This document shows positions 49,424 to 59,555 of a stretch of DNA of 64,000 nt, piece after piece. This DNA is from Ideonella sp. GTDB taxonomy: Bacteria; Pseudomonadota; Gammaproteobacteria; Burkholderiales; Burkholderiaceae_C. Under the pieces are notes generated by a model. That model was not told where the DNA came from. It made no database searches and saw nothing but the letters and a program-made list of their open reading frames with translations. The position numbers and the translations under genes were made by a program. Numbering within the stretch: position 1 is the stretch's first letter; each line of letters starts with the position of its first letter. The stretch covers positions 1-64,000 of the forward strand of contig NZ_JADJDO010000040.1 of NCBI RefSeq assembly GCF_016702655.1. The letters are read 5' to 3'.

Positions 49424-50857
49424 ATGGATGGACATGCACGGGCGGGGGCGGCGGGAGCTGCAGGAGGAGCGGTCTGGTCACCGAGCGACGAGTTGCTGCG
49501 CCGGTTCGACCTCGCCGGGCCGCGCTACACCTCGTACCCGACCGCTGACCGCTTCAACGAGGCCTTCGGCGCTGAGCAGTACCGGCAGGCACTCGCCCAG
49601 CGCGCGCACGTCGGCGGCGCCGGCGGGCAACTGCCGCTGTCGGTGTATGTGCACATCCCGTTCTGCGAGTCGGTGTGCTACTACTGCGCCTGCAACAAGG
49701 TCATCACGCGCCATCACGAACGCGCGACGGCCTACCTCGACATCCTGGAGCGCGAGCTCGACTTGCAACTCGGGGCGCTCGGCCGGCGCCAGGCGGCAAG
49801 CCAGGTGCACCTCGGCGGCGGGACGCCCACCTTCCTCTCCGATGCCGAGCTCGACCGGTTGATGCAGATGCTGCGCCGCGGCTTCGAGTTCGCGCCCGGC
49901 GCCGAATGCTCGATCGAGATCGACCCGCGCACCGTGACCGCGCAGCGCCTCGCGCACTTGAAGGCGTTGGGCTTCAACCGCCTGAGTTTCGGCGTGCAGG
50001 ACTTCGACCCCGACGTGCAGAAGGCCGTGCACCGGATCCAGCCCCAGGAGCAGGTCGAAGCGCTGATGCGCGAGGCGCGCGCGCTCGATTTCGAGTCGAT
50101 CAATGTCGACCTGATTCACGGCCTGCCCAGGCAGACGCCGGCCTCGCTCGCACGCACCGTGGCGCAGGTGGCGGCGTTGCGGCCGGACCGCATCGCGCTG
50201 TATGCCTACGCGCACCTGCCGCAGCGCTTCAAGCCGCAGCGGCGCATCGTCGCCGCAGAACTGCCCGGCGCAGCGGACCGCGTGCACATGCTCTCGCAGG
50301 CGATCGCGGGTTTTCTCGCGCACGGCTATGTCTACATCGGCATGGACCACTTCGCGTTGCCAGACGACGCGCTCGCAGTCGCCAAGCGCCAGGGCCGGCT
50401 GCATCGCAACTTCCAGGGCTACAGCACGCAGCCCGACTGCGACCTGATCGGCCTTGGCGTCTCTTCGATCAGCAAGGTCGGCGCGACCTATGCCCAGAAC
50501 GCGAAGACATTGCCCGAGTACATCGACAGCGTGACGCGCGGCGAGCTGCCGGTCGTACGCGGCTTCGCACTCAGCCGCGAGGACCTGCTCAGGCGCACCG
50601 TGATCATGGGTCTGATGTGCCAGGGCCGGCTCGACTTCGAGGCCGTCGAGCTCGCGCATCTGATCGACTTCAGGCAGCACTTCGCGCCCGAGCTCGAACG
50701 CCTGGCCGAACTCGAGGCCAAGGGGCTCGTCAAGCTCGGCCCGGACGGCGTCGAGCTGACCGACATCGGCTGGTACTTCGTCCGCGCGGTGGCGATGGTC
50801 TTCGACCTGCCGCTGCAGACCGACCGAGCCCGGGAGCGATACTCGCGCGTGATTTGA
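49424..50857 (+). CDS. hemN: Oxygen-independent coproporphyrinogen III oxidase
   Basis: 477 residues. A radical-SAM enzyme converting coproporphyrinogen III to protoporphyrinogen IX without O2. The iron-sulfur motif CESVCYYC (C-x3-C-x2-C) is followed by 'HLGGGTPTFLSDAEL', 'IEIDPRTVT', 'LGFNRLSFGVQDFDPDVQKAVHRIQ' and a C-terminal HemN domain 'LIGLGVSSISKVG'. The ATG at 49424 is chosen over 49376, which lies in the FNR box. Supplies haem for the oxidase under low oxygen. Confidence 0.95.
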   Translation: MDGHARAGAAGAAGGAVWSPSDELLRRFDLAGPRYTSYPTADRFNEAFGAEQYRQALAQRAHVGGAGGQLPLSVYVHIPFCESVCYYCACNKVITRHHERATAYLDILERELDLQLGALGRRQAASQVHLGGGTPTFLSDAELDRLMQMLRRGFEFAPGAECSIEIDPRTVTAQRLAHLKALGFNRLSFGVQDFDPDVQKAVHRIQPQEQVEALMREARALDFESINVDLIHGLPRQTPASLARTVAQVAALRPDRIALYAYAHLPQRFKPQRRIVAAELPGAADRVHMLSQAIAGFLAHGYVYIGMDHFALPDDALAVAKRQGRLHRNFQGYSTQPDCDLIGLGVSSISKVGATYAQNAKTLPEYIDSVTRGELPVVRGFALSREDLLRRTVIMGLMCQGRLDFEAVELAHLIDFRQHFAPELERLAELEAKGLVKLGPDGVELTDIGWYFVRAVAMVFDLPLQTDRARERYSRVI

Positions 50858-50962
50858 TATCTGCCCCAAGCTCACTGCGTTCGCTGCCCCCGGGGGCGCA
50901 CAGTCCTCTTGGGAACGGCCCGGCGAGGACTGAATGCCGGCGCGCTGTATCGAGGGTCGAGC

Positions 50963-51667
50963 TTGAACGGATCGCTGATCGCTGCCGGACTGCTGATGGG
51001 CCTGGCGAGCAGCCCGCACTGCGCGCTGATGTGCAGCGCGCCCTGTGCAGCTGTTGCGCGCAGCTGCAGCGGCGGCGCGAGCGCGAGGCCCTTTCACGCG
51101 CTGCTGGCGTGGCACGCCGGCCGCGCGCTGGCGTACACCGCGGCCGGCGCCCTGGCCGCTTCCGCGGTTGGCCTGATCGCGACTTGGGCCGCAGGCAGCG
51201 CCGTCGTGCGCCCGCTGTGGACGATGCTGCAGGCAGCCGTGCTGGTGCTCGGGTTGGCGTTGCTGTGGAGCGGCCGCATGCCGAGCTGGGTCGACGGCGC
51301 TGCGCAGACCCTCGGTCGGGCGGTGCCCATGGTCGGCCCGGGCGCGCAGCCGTCGCGCGGCGTCGGCCCACGCCGCGCGGCGCTGATCGGCCTGGGCTGG
51401 TTCGCGATGCCCTGCGCGGTGCTCTACGGCGCCCTGGCCGTTGCCGCGCTCGGCGCGGGGCCGCTCGAAGGTGCCGCGGTGATGGCGGCTTTTGCACTGG
51501 GTTCGGCGCCCGGCCTGATCGGGTTGCCGTTCGTGTGGCAGCGATTGGCGCGCGTGCCACAGGCAGCCGCGCTCAGGCTCGCGGGCGCCATGCTCGCCGC
51601 AGGCAGCCTGTGGGCGCTCTGGCACGGCATCGAGGGCGCGTCGGGTGCCTGGTGCCTGCCGACCTGA
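50963..51667 (+). CDS. Sulfite exporter TauE/SafE-type membrane protein
   Basis: About 234 residues with six membrane helices. The N-terminus 'SLIAAGLLMGLASSPHCALMCSAPCAA' carries the cysteine pattern of the DsbD-2 / TauE-SafE-like proteins often found with cbb3 genes, where a role in copper or thiol handling is suspected. The TTG at 50963 has GAGGG about 7 bp upstream; no ATG fits. It follows hemN at 106 bp. Confidence 0.72.
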   Translation: MNGSLIAAGLLMGLASSPHCALMCSAPCAAVARSCSGGASARPFHALLAWHAGRALAYTAAGALAASAVGLIATWAAGSAVVRPLWTMLQAAVLVLGLALLWSGRMPSWVDGAAQTLGRAVPMVGPGAQPSRGVGPRRAALIGLGWFAMPCAVLYGALAVAALGAGPLEGAAVMAAFALGSAPGLIGLPFVWQRLARVPQAAALRLAGAMLAAGSLWALWHGIEGASGAWCLPT

Positions 51668-51691
51668 CTTCGAACCAGGCGCTTCAAGAGC

Positions 51692-51717
51692 GAACGCCCG
51701 GCCATGGCCGGGCGTTC
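51692..51717. terminator. Perfect 13-bp inverted repeat between convergent genes
   Basis: GAACGCCCGGCCA/TGGCCGGGCGTTC with no loop, midway between the TauE-like stop (51667) and the opposing small gene stop (51786). Probably a bidirectional terminator; no T-run. Confidence 0.65.
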
Positions 51718-51785
51718 GTTCGATCAGCACTGCTCGCGCGGCAGCTGGTCGGAGTGGGCAGGCGAACTGCCCTGAAGCAGACGGT

Positions 51786-51968
51786 TTACTTCTTCGCAGC
51801 GGCCGAAGCGGGCGCGGCTGCGGGCTTGGCAGCTTCCTTCTTTTCGTCCTTCTTCTCGGCCTTGGCGGCCGGGGCGGCCGAAGCGGCGGCAGCAGCCGGC
51901 TTGGCGTCGGCGGCATAGATGCCAGCGGCGAAGAATGTGGCGATGAGTGCGGCGAGGAGCTTGTTCAT
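51786..51968 (-). CDS. Small exported Ala/Lys-rich protein
   Basis: 60 residues. Signal peptide 'NKLLAALIATFFAAGIYA' then a low-complexity mature part of alanine, lysine, glutamate and proline. ATG 51968 starts exactly the signal peptide; the frame is open further upstream but without coding character. Similar tiny exported proteins occur in Burkholderiales; function unknown. The next gene (icd) is divergent. Confidence 0.65.
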   Translation of the reverse strand: MNKLLAALIATFFAAGIYAADAKPAAAAASAAPAAKAEKKDEKKEAAKPAAAPASAAAKK

Positions 51969-52150
51969 GTTCAAGTACTTGATTGAGTTTGAGGATGGAT
52001 GGAACCAGCCGTACCGGACGGCACGACCGCCCGCTAACGCAGCCGGGTGCCGGTCGGTTGACAGACAGACCGAACTAGAATTGCAGGCTGCCTCGCGCAT
52101 GCCCCCCGCCCCCATCTCCCAGGGCCCTCTTCCTACAGGAGCCATCACTC

Positions 52151-53404
<1,254 letters not shown>

Positions 53405-53430
53405 CCGACCCGGGCTGGTCCAACGCAACG

Positions 53431-53464
53431 AGGCCCGCGTGCCGCCGAGTGCGGTCGCGGGCCT
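53431..53464 (+). terminator. Terminator after icd
   Basis: AGGCCCGCG pairs with CGCGGGCCT around a 16-nt loop, followed by TCTCTTC. It lies 27 bp after the icd stop and just past the likely true end of the opposing gene, so may serve both. Confidence 0.7.
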
Positions 53465-53487
53465 TCTCTTCGTGCGGCGGGCGCCGC

Positions 53488-54324
53488 GTCAGGGGCGAGG
53501 AGCGCCGACTCGTTGACGAAGATGTCGTCGAACCTCGCGTCCATGAAGCCCGTCGTCCGGCCCGCCAGGCAGTTGGCGAGCGGTCGTTGCGTGCCGATGG
53601 CGCGGAACGCAACGCCCGGGGCGAGCGCGTCGGAGACGGCGTAGTTCACCCGCTTGACCGACTCGGTGCCGCGGCGGAAATTGAAGCGCTTATTCGGCTG
53701 GTCCCACTCCATCTGCAGCGTCACCGCCTCGCCGACGAGCGCCGTGCCGAGGTCCACGTCGCCGAGGCTGATCGAACCGTAGTTGCAGTCGGAGGTCGTG
53801 CACTGGTAGACCGTCCCCTGCACCCGCAACACGTTGGGCGCATCGCCCGAGTTGCTCTCTCGGCGCAGGCGGACCGTTGCGCCGACGTCGTTGGTGCGGT
53901 TGCCCGACGACGGGACGCCGGGGCCGGCGTTGAAGAACTGGGCGACGAAGCGGGCCTGGACGCCGCTCGGCTCGGCGTTGGCTGCGCAGTGCGTGGTCTC
54001 GAACGCGTTGACCGTGATGACGCCCTTGATCTGCGTGATCAGTGTCGGATTGGTCATGTTCGTGCTGTTCGAGCTCGAGAAGACGCCCGAGTTGCCAGTC
54101 TGGCTGCCGAGTTCGCGCTGGATCATGCGCAACGCCTTGCCTTCGATCATGCGGTGGCGTTCGGGGGCGAGCCAGCGCTTCATGTCGATCGCCGTCGCGC
54201 CGTCGAAGTTGTCGAAATTGGTGTAGCCCTCGAGGGCCTGCACGGGCGTTGCTGCCGCGGCGAGCAGCAGCAGCGCGCCGGCGCCGGCGCGCGCGCGCTT
54301 GATCGATTCGAGCTGGATGGTCAT
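53488..54324 (-). CDS. Secreted protein of a tandem paralogous pair, copy 1
   Basis: About 278 residues. Signal peptide near 'GALLLLAAAATPVQA', then 'LEGYTNFDNFDGATAIDMKRWLAPERHRMIEGKALRM', cysteine-containing 'TTHCAANAEPSGVQARFVAQFFN' and 'VYQCTTSDCNYGSISLG', ending 'GFMDARFDDIFVNESA'. As sequenced the frame runs on to 53323, antisense to icd. One more C in the CCCC run (GGGG at 53492-53495) would give a TGA right after 'ESALLAP', matching the end of copy 2. Probably periplasmic or extracellular with a jelly-roll-like beta fold; function unknown. Start ATG 54324 (MTIQ). Confidence 0.65.
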
Positions 54325-54365
54325 GATGGTCGTTGTCCTGTGCATCGGTGCTGCCTTGCGCGCGT

Positions 54366-55178
54366 TCACGGCTTGGCCCCCGCGTTGACCTGCACCTTGT
54401 CGAAGCGCGCGTCGATGTAGCCGTAGGCTCGTGGGCCGCTGGCGCAGTTGGCCACGACGGTGCGCGTGCTGACGTTCTTGAAGACCGCGCCGGGGTCGGC
54501 GCTGTCGTCGATGCCGGCGTACGAGACGGCCGTGGCGGCACCCTCGTCGCGCGAGAACAGGAACTGCTTGTTCTCGCGGTCCCAGTCGACCTGCAGCACG
54601 ACATTGGTGTTGACGTTGACCGTTCCCAGCGCGACGGTCGAGCCGATCTGCGTCGACGTAGAGCAGTCCGACGACGTGCAGATGCCCAGCCAGCCCTCGA
54701 CGCGCAGCACGCCCGGCGCGTCGGCCGAGTTCGACGCGCGCGTGGCCCAGACCTGCGCGAGCACGTCCCCGACACTGCTTCCGGCGCTGCGGTTGCCCGA
54801 GTTGAAGAAGGACCCGAGCACGCGGCCGCGAACGTTCGAGGACGTGGGATTCGCGGCACAGCCCGTCACGTCGACGGCGGCCACTTTCAGCGTCGCGCGC
54901 AGCTGCGTGACCGGACCGCCCCGCGCGATCGTCTCGGACCAGCTGATGCCGGGGGCGGCGCCGCTGTCGCTCGTCGTCGCACCCCAGTCGCGCTGCACGA
55001 GGCGCAGGTTGGCACCGCCATTGATCATGCGCGAACGTTCGGCGTCCTGCCAGCGCGCCGGGTCCAGCGGGCCAACCTGGAAGTTGTCGTATGGCGTGTA
55101 CTTCTCCACTGCCGCCGCCGAGCCGGCCGCGGCGCATGCCGCGAGCGCGAGCGCGGTGGCGCGAATCGTTACCTTCAT
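54366..55178 (-). CDS. Secreted protein of a tandem paralogous pair, copy 2
   Basis: 270 residues. Signal peptide 'VTIRATALALAACAAAGSAAA', then the same layout as copy 1: 'YTPYDNFQVGPLDPARWQDAERSRMINGGANLRLVQRD', 'VTGCAANPTSSNVRGRVLGSFFN', 'LGICTSSDCS', 'VDWDRENKQFLF', ending 'GYIDARFDKVQVN'. The two diverge strongly in sequence but keep the order of motifs and cysteines, so the duplication is old. ATG 55178 is chosen for the signal peptide. It lies 41 bp upstream of copy 1, probably the same transcript. Confidence 0.7.
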   Translation of the reverse strand: MKVTIRATALALAACAAAGSAAAVEKYTPYDNFQVGPLDPARWQDAERSRMINGGANLRLVQRDWGATTSDSGAAPGISWSETIARGGPVTQLRATLKVAAVDVTGCAANPTSSNVRGRVLGSFFNSGNRSAGSSVGDVLAQVWATRASNSADAPGVLRVEGWLGICTSSDCSTSTQIGSTVALGTVNVNTNVVLQVDWDRENKQFLFSRDEGAATAVSYAGIDDSADPGAVFKNVSTRTVVANCASGPRAYGYIDARFDKVQVNAGAKP

Positions 55179-55425
55179 GCTTGCTCCATCGTGTTGAGGT
55201 GGCGGCCCCGATAAGGGGCGGGCGAGAGACCGACCGTCCACCTTAGAGACCCACCGAGTCTGTCATGGCCAGCTAGCGTATCGCAACGCGTGGAAACGCG
55301 CAGCGGCTCGTGCATACGCGGAATCCGAAATGGGCAATACTGACGCCGCGACGCTGGGATCCGAGGTTCGGCGATCGGCCCGATCAGGCCCGAGCACGGT
55401 TGCGCACTGCACTTTTTAAGCGAGG

Positions 55426-56148
55426 ATGCCGATGACCACGACGACGCGCAAGACCAGATCCCCGCGGGCGCCGCAGGGAAAGAAGCCGGCTCGTGCCTCG
55501 GCTGCACCGCCGTTGCCTGGCCCGGTGCCGCTGGTCGCGCCGGGCCTGCCCACCGAGTCTTCGCTGAAGGCGCTCGCACGCCAACTGCAGACGCTGACCA
55601 CCTCGGTGCTCAACATGGCCGGGACGGCCACGGATCTGGGCGTCACGCTCGCGAAGTCGCGCCTGAAGAAGCCCTCGCACAAGGCGGCGGTCGACAAGGC
55701 AGGTTCGCTGCTGCAGGACCTGCGCCAGACCGCCGGCCTGACGGCGCAAGACCTGGGGCGCGCGCTCGGCCTCTCCGACGCATCGGAGCTCGAGCGCATC
55801 GAGAGCGGAAAGGTCGCGATGCCGTTCGAGCTCATCCTGCGCGCGGCGTCGGTGCTCGGCCGCAAGGACCCGATCACCTTCATCATGCAGGCCACTCGCG
55901 CCTACAACCCCGAGCTGTGGCGTACGCTCGAAAACCTGGGCGTGGGCAAGCTCGTCGTGCAGGGCGCGCGCGAACGCGAATTTGCCAACCTCTATCGAGC
56001 GCGCGATGCGGCACGCCAGCTCGACGATGCGCAGTTCGCGTCGCTGCTCGCGTTCGTCGGCGCGGCGTTCGATCTTGCGCTCGACCTCGCGACCCGGCCC
56101 GACAAGCCGGGCCAGCCAGGCAAGCCGCTGAGGCGGGGAGAGGTCTGA
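55426..56148 (+). CDS. XRE-type helix-turn-helix regulator
   Basis: 240 residues. A basic, proline/alanine-rich N-terminus is followed by 'SLLQDLRQTAGLTAQDLGRALGLSDASELERIESGKVAMPFELILRAASVLG', a lambda-repressor-like HTH (about residues 93-145), and a helical C-terminal domain 'NPELWRTLENLGVGKLVVQGAREREFANLYRARDAARQLDDAQFASLLAF'. Targets unknown. It has an isolated position between the secreted pair and the flagellar genes. Confidence 0.75.
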   Translation: MPMTTTTRKTRSPRAPQGKKPARASAAPPLPGPVPLVAPGLPTESSLKALARQLQTLTTSVLNMAGTATDLGVTLAKSRLKKPSHKAAVDKAGSLLQDLRQTAGLTAQDLGRALGLSDASELERIESGKVAMPFELILRAASVLGRKDPITFIMQATRAYNPELWRTLENLGVGKLVVQGAREREFANLYRARDAARQLDDAQFASLLAFVGAAFDLALDLATRPDKPGQPGKPLRRGEV

Positions 56149-56207
56149 AGTCCGGAGCCCCTGAACAGACTTGGGGCGCGCAGGCGAGTGGCGCCCGCAG
56201 GTGCGGC

Positions 56208-56609
56208 TCAGGCCTGCAGCGATCCGCCGCGCGACGACGCGCGTTCGGCAGCGCCTTGCGCCGAGTAGACGCCGCTCGCCTCGCGCGGGAGCAAGACGTC
56301 GATGGCACGGTCGAGCGCGGCGGTGGCGCGCGCGAACGATTCGCGCTGCGCCGCCACCTGGCTGCTGGCGCGCATCAGCCGCTGGCGCAACGGCGCCGGC
56401 AGTTCGCCGTGGCGAGCGGCGAGCGAGAAGTGATCGACCGCGCGCGCAAGCGCACGATGCAGCTCACCGGAGTGAAGCTCGATGTCGCCGACATTGCGCT
56501 CGAGCAGTGCCACGCCAAGCGCGTGGAGACGGATCTCGACTGCCGCCAGCGTGGCTTCGAGGTCGGCACCTGCGGCGGCGGCCTTGGCGGGGGCAGAGGG
56601 TGTGAACAT
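56208..56609 (-). CDS. flgN: FlgN-like flagellar chaperone
   Basis: 133 residues, helical, starting at ATG 56609, directly after flgM. Position after flgM, size and a helical pattern 'LEATLAAVEIRLHALGVALLERNVGDIELHSGELHRALARAV' fit FlgN, which escorts the hook-filament junction proteins FlgK and FlgL. Sequence similarity of FlgN proteins is weak, so the call rests mainly on synteny. Confidence 0.6.
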   Translation of the reverse strand: MFTPSAPAKAAAAGADLEATLAAVEIRLHALGVALLERNVGDIELHSGELHRALARAVDHFSLAARHGELPAPLRQRLMRASSQVAAQRESFARATAALDRAIDVLLPREASGVYSAQGAAERASSRGGSLQA

Positions 56610-56625
56610 GAGCCAGCCTCGAGGA

Positions 56626-56943
56626 TCAGCGTTTGACGCTGCCGAGGACTTCCTGTGCATTCGCGATCAGCTTGTCGGCAATCGCCTCGGCATCGATTTT
56701 GAAACTCCCGTCGGCGATCGCCTGCGAGATGCGCGCCACCTTGGCGGTGTCGATCTCGGCCGGGGCACCCTTGATGCCCGAGATCAGCGCGGCCGCGGTA
56801 TTCGACAGCTCGACCTTGGCGCTGCTGCCGGTGCCGGCAGCGATCGTCCCGGCGGCTTGCTCCTGCGACGCCGCGCGTCCACTGGCGGTGGTCGCGGAGG
56901 ACGCCTGCTCCTGGATTGCGGGGGCGGGTTGGCCGATCTTCAT
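56626..56943 (-). CDS. flgM: Anti-sigma-28 factor FlgM
   Basis: 105 residues. A disordered Ala/Ser-rich N-terminus is followed by the FlgM core 'VELSNTAAALISGIKGAPAEIDTAKVARISQAIADGSFKIDAEAIADKLI', which binds FliA until exported through the finished hook. ATG 56943 preferred over 56955. A sigma-28-like promoter lies 154 bp upstream, as expected for late control. 16 bp before flgN. Confidence 0.88.
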   Translation of the reverse strand: MKIGQPAPAIQEQASSATTASGRAASQEQAAGTIAAGTGSSAKVELSNTAAALISGIKGAPAEIDTAKVARISQAIADGSFKIDAEAIADKLIANAQEVLGSVKR

Positions 56944-57096
56944 GGCTTGTTCCACGTTTGCCCAGCGCGCCTGGGCGGCTCGCTCACGCGGCTTTGCGCG
57001 CTGCTTTCGGAATCGCGCTTCGCGGCTGGAGCAGCCTGGCGACGCAGGGCCGGCTGGGCGGCGAGTGGGGCATTCGACAAGGGCGACATGCGCACT

Positions 57097-57123
57097 CTAT
57101 CGGTAGCCACCAGCGCGACTTTA
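57097..57123 (-). promoter_or_regulatory. Sigma-28 (FliA) promoter for flgM
   Basis: On the minus strand TAAA, a 15-nt spacer, then ACCGATAG: consensus is TAAA-N15-GCCGATAA, so two mismatches. It lies just upstream of the flgM start, within the flgA-flgM gap of 217 bp. It allows class III expression of flgMN in addition to read-through from flgA. Confidence 0.7.
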
Positions 57124-57160
57124 GGCCTTTCGGCATCGCGCCGCCGCGGGCCGGCCAGGT

Positions 57161-57853
57161 TCACAGCCGCAACTCCATGCGGCGCTCGGCGACCGGTTGT
57201 CCGGTGACGACACGCCCGCTGCCGATGCGTACCCTTGCTGGCTGCCCTTCGAGGCCTGGGCCGAGTGCCTGGCCTTCGCCGCTGATCCTGAATCCGGTGC
57301 CGATGGCGTCGATCTGCACCGAGTCGCCGGCAGCAAACCACTGCCGCGCGCGCAGATCGGCAGCGCGCAAGGGTTGACCGGCGGCGAGCGGGCGCGCCAG
57401 CGTGCGGCCCAGCGCCGAGGCCGGCGTCATCAAGGGCATGGTGCCGGCGGCCAGATCGACTTCGGCAGTCTGCAGGTCGGCCGAGGTCAGCACCGCGCCG
57501 GCGGGTAGCGCGGCGGCGGCGGCCAGCGCGCGGCCATACACCTTGACGATGACGGGCAGGTAGACGTTCCACGGCGTTCGGCCCTGCGCGCAGCGCAGGC
57601 CGATTCGGCTGCGCCCCCAGAGCCGCGTGCCGGCCGGAACATAGGGCTCGACGCGCTCGCAGGGTGCCAGGCGCAGCCGTGGGTCGAGCGCGCCGACCTC
57701 GACTTGCACCCGCGCACCGGCCGTCGCCGCGGCATCTAGCGCGAACTGCCGGGCCTGCTGCTCGATCTCGCTCGCGGCAGCGGCGCCAAAGCCGAGCGCG
57801 ACCGCCACGGCAAGCAGGATGCTCCACCGGGGTTGCGAGGGCATCGGATTCAC
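57161..57853 (-). CDS. flgA: Flagellar P-ring assembly chaperone FlgA
   Basis: 230 residues. Signal peptide ('WSILLAVAVALGFGAAAA') followed by the SAF-type domain: 'LAPCERVEPYVPAGTRLWGRSRIGLRC', 'VLTSADLQTAEVDLA', 'LRAADLRARQWFAAGDSVQI'. It helps FlgI form the P ring in the periplasm. Divergent from flgB with about 130 bp between. The start at 57853 has a nearby second ATG at 57844. Confidence 0.9.
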   Translation of the reverse strand: MNPMPSQPRWSILLAVAVALGFGAAAASEIEQQARQFALDAAATAGARVQVEVGALDPRLRLAPCERVEPYVPAGTRLWGRSRIGLRCAQGRTPWNVYLPVIVKVYGRALAAAAALPAGAVLTSADLQTAEVDLAAGTMPLMTPASALGRTLARPLAAGQPLRAADLRARQWFAAGDSVQIDAIGTGFRISGEGQALGPGLEGQPARVRIGSGRVVTGQPVAERRMELRL

Positions 57854-57986
57854 GTTGCAACTCTAGACGCTCGCGCGAGGCCGGCATGGCGTGAACAGGC
57901 AGTCAAAGCGCCCGCTGTTCGTGCCACCGCGCGCCGGGCCGACTTCCACAATGCGCCCACACTCCCGACGCTGCAACGGCACCGAC

Positions 57987-58394
57987 ATGCTCAACCGCCT
58001 CAATGCCACGCTGGACTTCCACGGCCAGGCGCTGACGCTGCGCTCGGAGCGCCAGCGCCTGCTGGCGAGCAACATCGCCAACGCCGACACGCCGGGCTAC
58101 GTGGCGCGCGACATGAACTTCGCCCAGGCGCTCCAGCAGGCCACGGGTGCCTTGACCGCCGCGCCCGGGCTCGCCGTGAGCCAGCCCGGCCACATCGGCG
58201 CGGGTTCGATGCCCGGTGGCCCGGGCGGCGCGCTGCAGTATGCAACGACGAGCCAGAGCAACCTGGACCGCAATACCGTGGACATGGACCGCGAGCGCGC
58301 CAACTTCGCCGACAACTCGGTGCGCTACGAAGCCACGCTGCGCTTCATCAACGGCCACGTGCGCACGCTCACGAGCGCGATCACCGGCCAGTAG
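57987..58394 (+). CDS. flgB: Flagellar rod protein FlgB
   Basis: 135 residues from ATG 57987. Rod motif 'RQRLLASNIANADTPGYVARDMNFAQAL' and C-terminal 'NTVDMDRERANFADNSVRYEATLRFI' are typical of the proximal rod protein. It is exported through the flagellar type III apparatus, so no signal peptide. First gene of flgBCDEFGHI. Confidence 0.93.
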   Translation: MLNRLNATLDFHGQALTLRSERQRLLASNIANADTPGYVARDMNFAQALQQATGALTAAPGLAVSQPGHIGAGSMPGGPGGALQYATTSQSNLDRNTVDMDRERANFADNSVRYEATLRFINGHVRTLTSAITGQ

Positions 58395-58419
58395 ACCGAC
58401 CAGGGCACAGGAGGTCGCC

Positions 58420-58839
58420 ATGTCGATGTTCTCCATCTTCAACGTCTCGGGCAGCGCGGTCAGCGCGCAGGCCCAGCGTCTCAACGTCGTGGCCAGCAAC
58501 CTGGCCAACGTCGACACCGTGGCCGGGCCCGACGGCCAGGCCTACAAGGCGCGCCAGGTCGTGTTCCAGACCCTGCTCATGGGCGCGCCCGGGCAGCCCG
58601 AGGGCGCGGCAGGCGTCGCCGTGACGCAGATCACCGAAGACGAGACGCCGGGGCGGCGCGTGCACGACCCCAAGCATCCGCAGGCAGATGGCGACGGCTA
58701 CGTGACCTACAGCAACGTCAACGCGGTCGAGGAGATGGTCAACATGATCTCGGCATCGCGCTCGTACCAGAACAACGTCGAGGTGATGACGACCGCCAAG
58801 ACGCTGCTGCAGAAGACGCTGCAGATGGGCCAGTCGTGA
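58420..58839 (+). CDS. flgC: Flagellar rod protein FlgC
   Basis: 139 residues; ATG 58420 with AGGAGG upstream. 'FNVSGSAVSAQAQRLNVVASNLANVDT' and 'YSNVNAVEEMVNMISASRSYQNNVEVMTTAKTLLQKTLQMG' define FlgC. Proximal rod component. 25 bp after flgB. Confidence 0.94.
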   Translation: MSMFSIFNVSGSAVSAQAQRLNVVASNLANVDTVAGPDGQAYKARQVVFQTLLMGAPGQPEGAAGVAVTQITEDETPGRRVHDPKHPQADGDGYVTYSNVNAVEEMVNMISASRSYQNNVEVMTTAKTLLQKTLQMGQS

Positions 58840-58864
58840 TCCGCGGCCAACGGCAGGGACAGAC

Positions 58865-59521
58865 ATGACACCGATGAGCAACAGCGTCAGCCTGGAGACC
58901 ACCGGCAGCAGCTCGTCGAGCACGTTGCCGGTGACGGCCAACGATGCGGCGAGCGCAGACCGGTTCCTGAAGCTGCTCGTCGCGCAGATGCAGAACCAGG
59001 ACCCGATGAACCCGATGGACAACGCCGAGATCACGTCGCAGATGGCGCAGATAGCCACCGTGGACGGAATCGCGCAATTGAACGACTCGGTACAGGACCT
59101 GTCGTCCCAGTTCGTGCAGATGCAGGCGTTGCAGGGGGCGAGCCTCGTCGGCCACGACGTGATCGTTCCCGGCAGCCTGCTCACCGTCACCGATGGTCTG
59201 GGGCAGGGTGGATTCGAGCTACCGGGTGCCGCCGACAGCGTCAAGGTCGAGATCCTGTCGGCCGCCAGCGTCGTCATCGACACGATCGACATGGGCGCGC
59301 AGGCGAGCGGCCTGCACAGCTTCAGCTGGCCGACCGAGACCGCCAATGACACGAGCGAGCTGCGCTTTCGCGTCACCGCGCTGAGCGGGGCAACCAAGCT
59401 CAACACGACAACGCTGATGCGCGACCGCGTCGAAGCGGTACTGACCGGCGGCGACAGCCTGATGCTCGAGCTGAGCCGCGCCGGCAGCGTCCCCTACACC
59501 TCGGTCCAGGCGATCAACTGA
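58865..59521 (+). CDS. flgD: Flagellar hook capping protein FlgD
   Basis: 218 residues. N-terminal export region with 'DRFLKLLVAQMQNQDPMNPMDNAEITSQMAQIATVDGI', then the FlgD Ig-like/tudor domain ('GHDVIVPGSLLTV', 'AQASGLHSFSW'). Caps the growing hook and guides FlgE polymerisation. A second ATG at 58874 is equally possible. Confidence 0.93.
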   Translation: MTPMSNSVSLETTGSSSSSTLPVTANDAASADRFLKLLVAQMQNQDPMNPMDNAEITSQMAQIATVDGIAQLNDSVQDLSSQFVQMQALQGASLVGHDVIVPGSLLTVTDGLGQGGFELPGAADSVKVEILSAASVVIDTIDMGAQASGLHSFSWPTETANDTSELRFRVTALSGATKLNTTTLMRDRVEAVLTGGDSLMLELSRAGSVPYTSVQAIN

Positions 59522-59555
59522 CCGCGGCTGCCCTCCCACACGCCAAGGAATCATC

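Noticed and set aside
49478..51916. 812-codon minus-strand open frame opposite hemN
   Set aside because: Antisense shadow caused by high GC third positions; the plus strand encodes well-conserved hemN and a TauE-like gene.
57854..57986. Sigma-54 promoter before flgB
   Set aside because: No GG-N10-GC element with the surrounding consensus could be found in the flgA-flgB gap.
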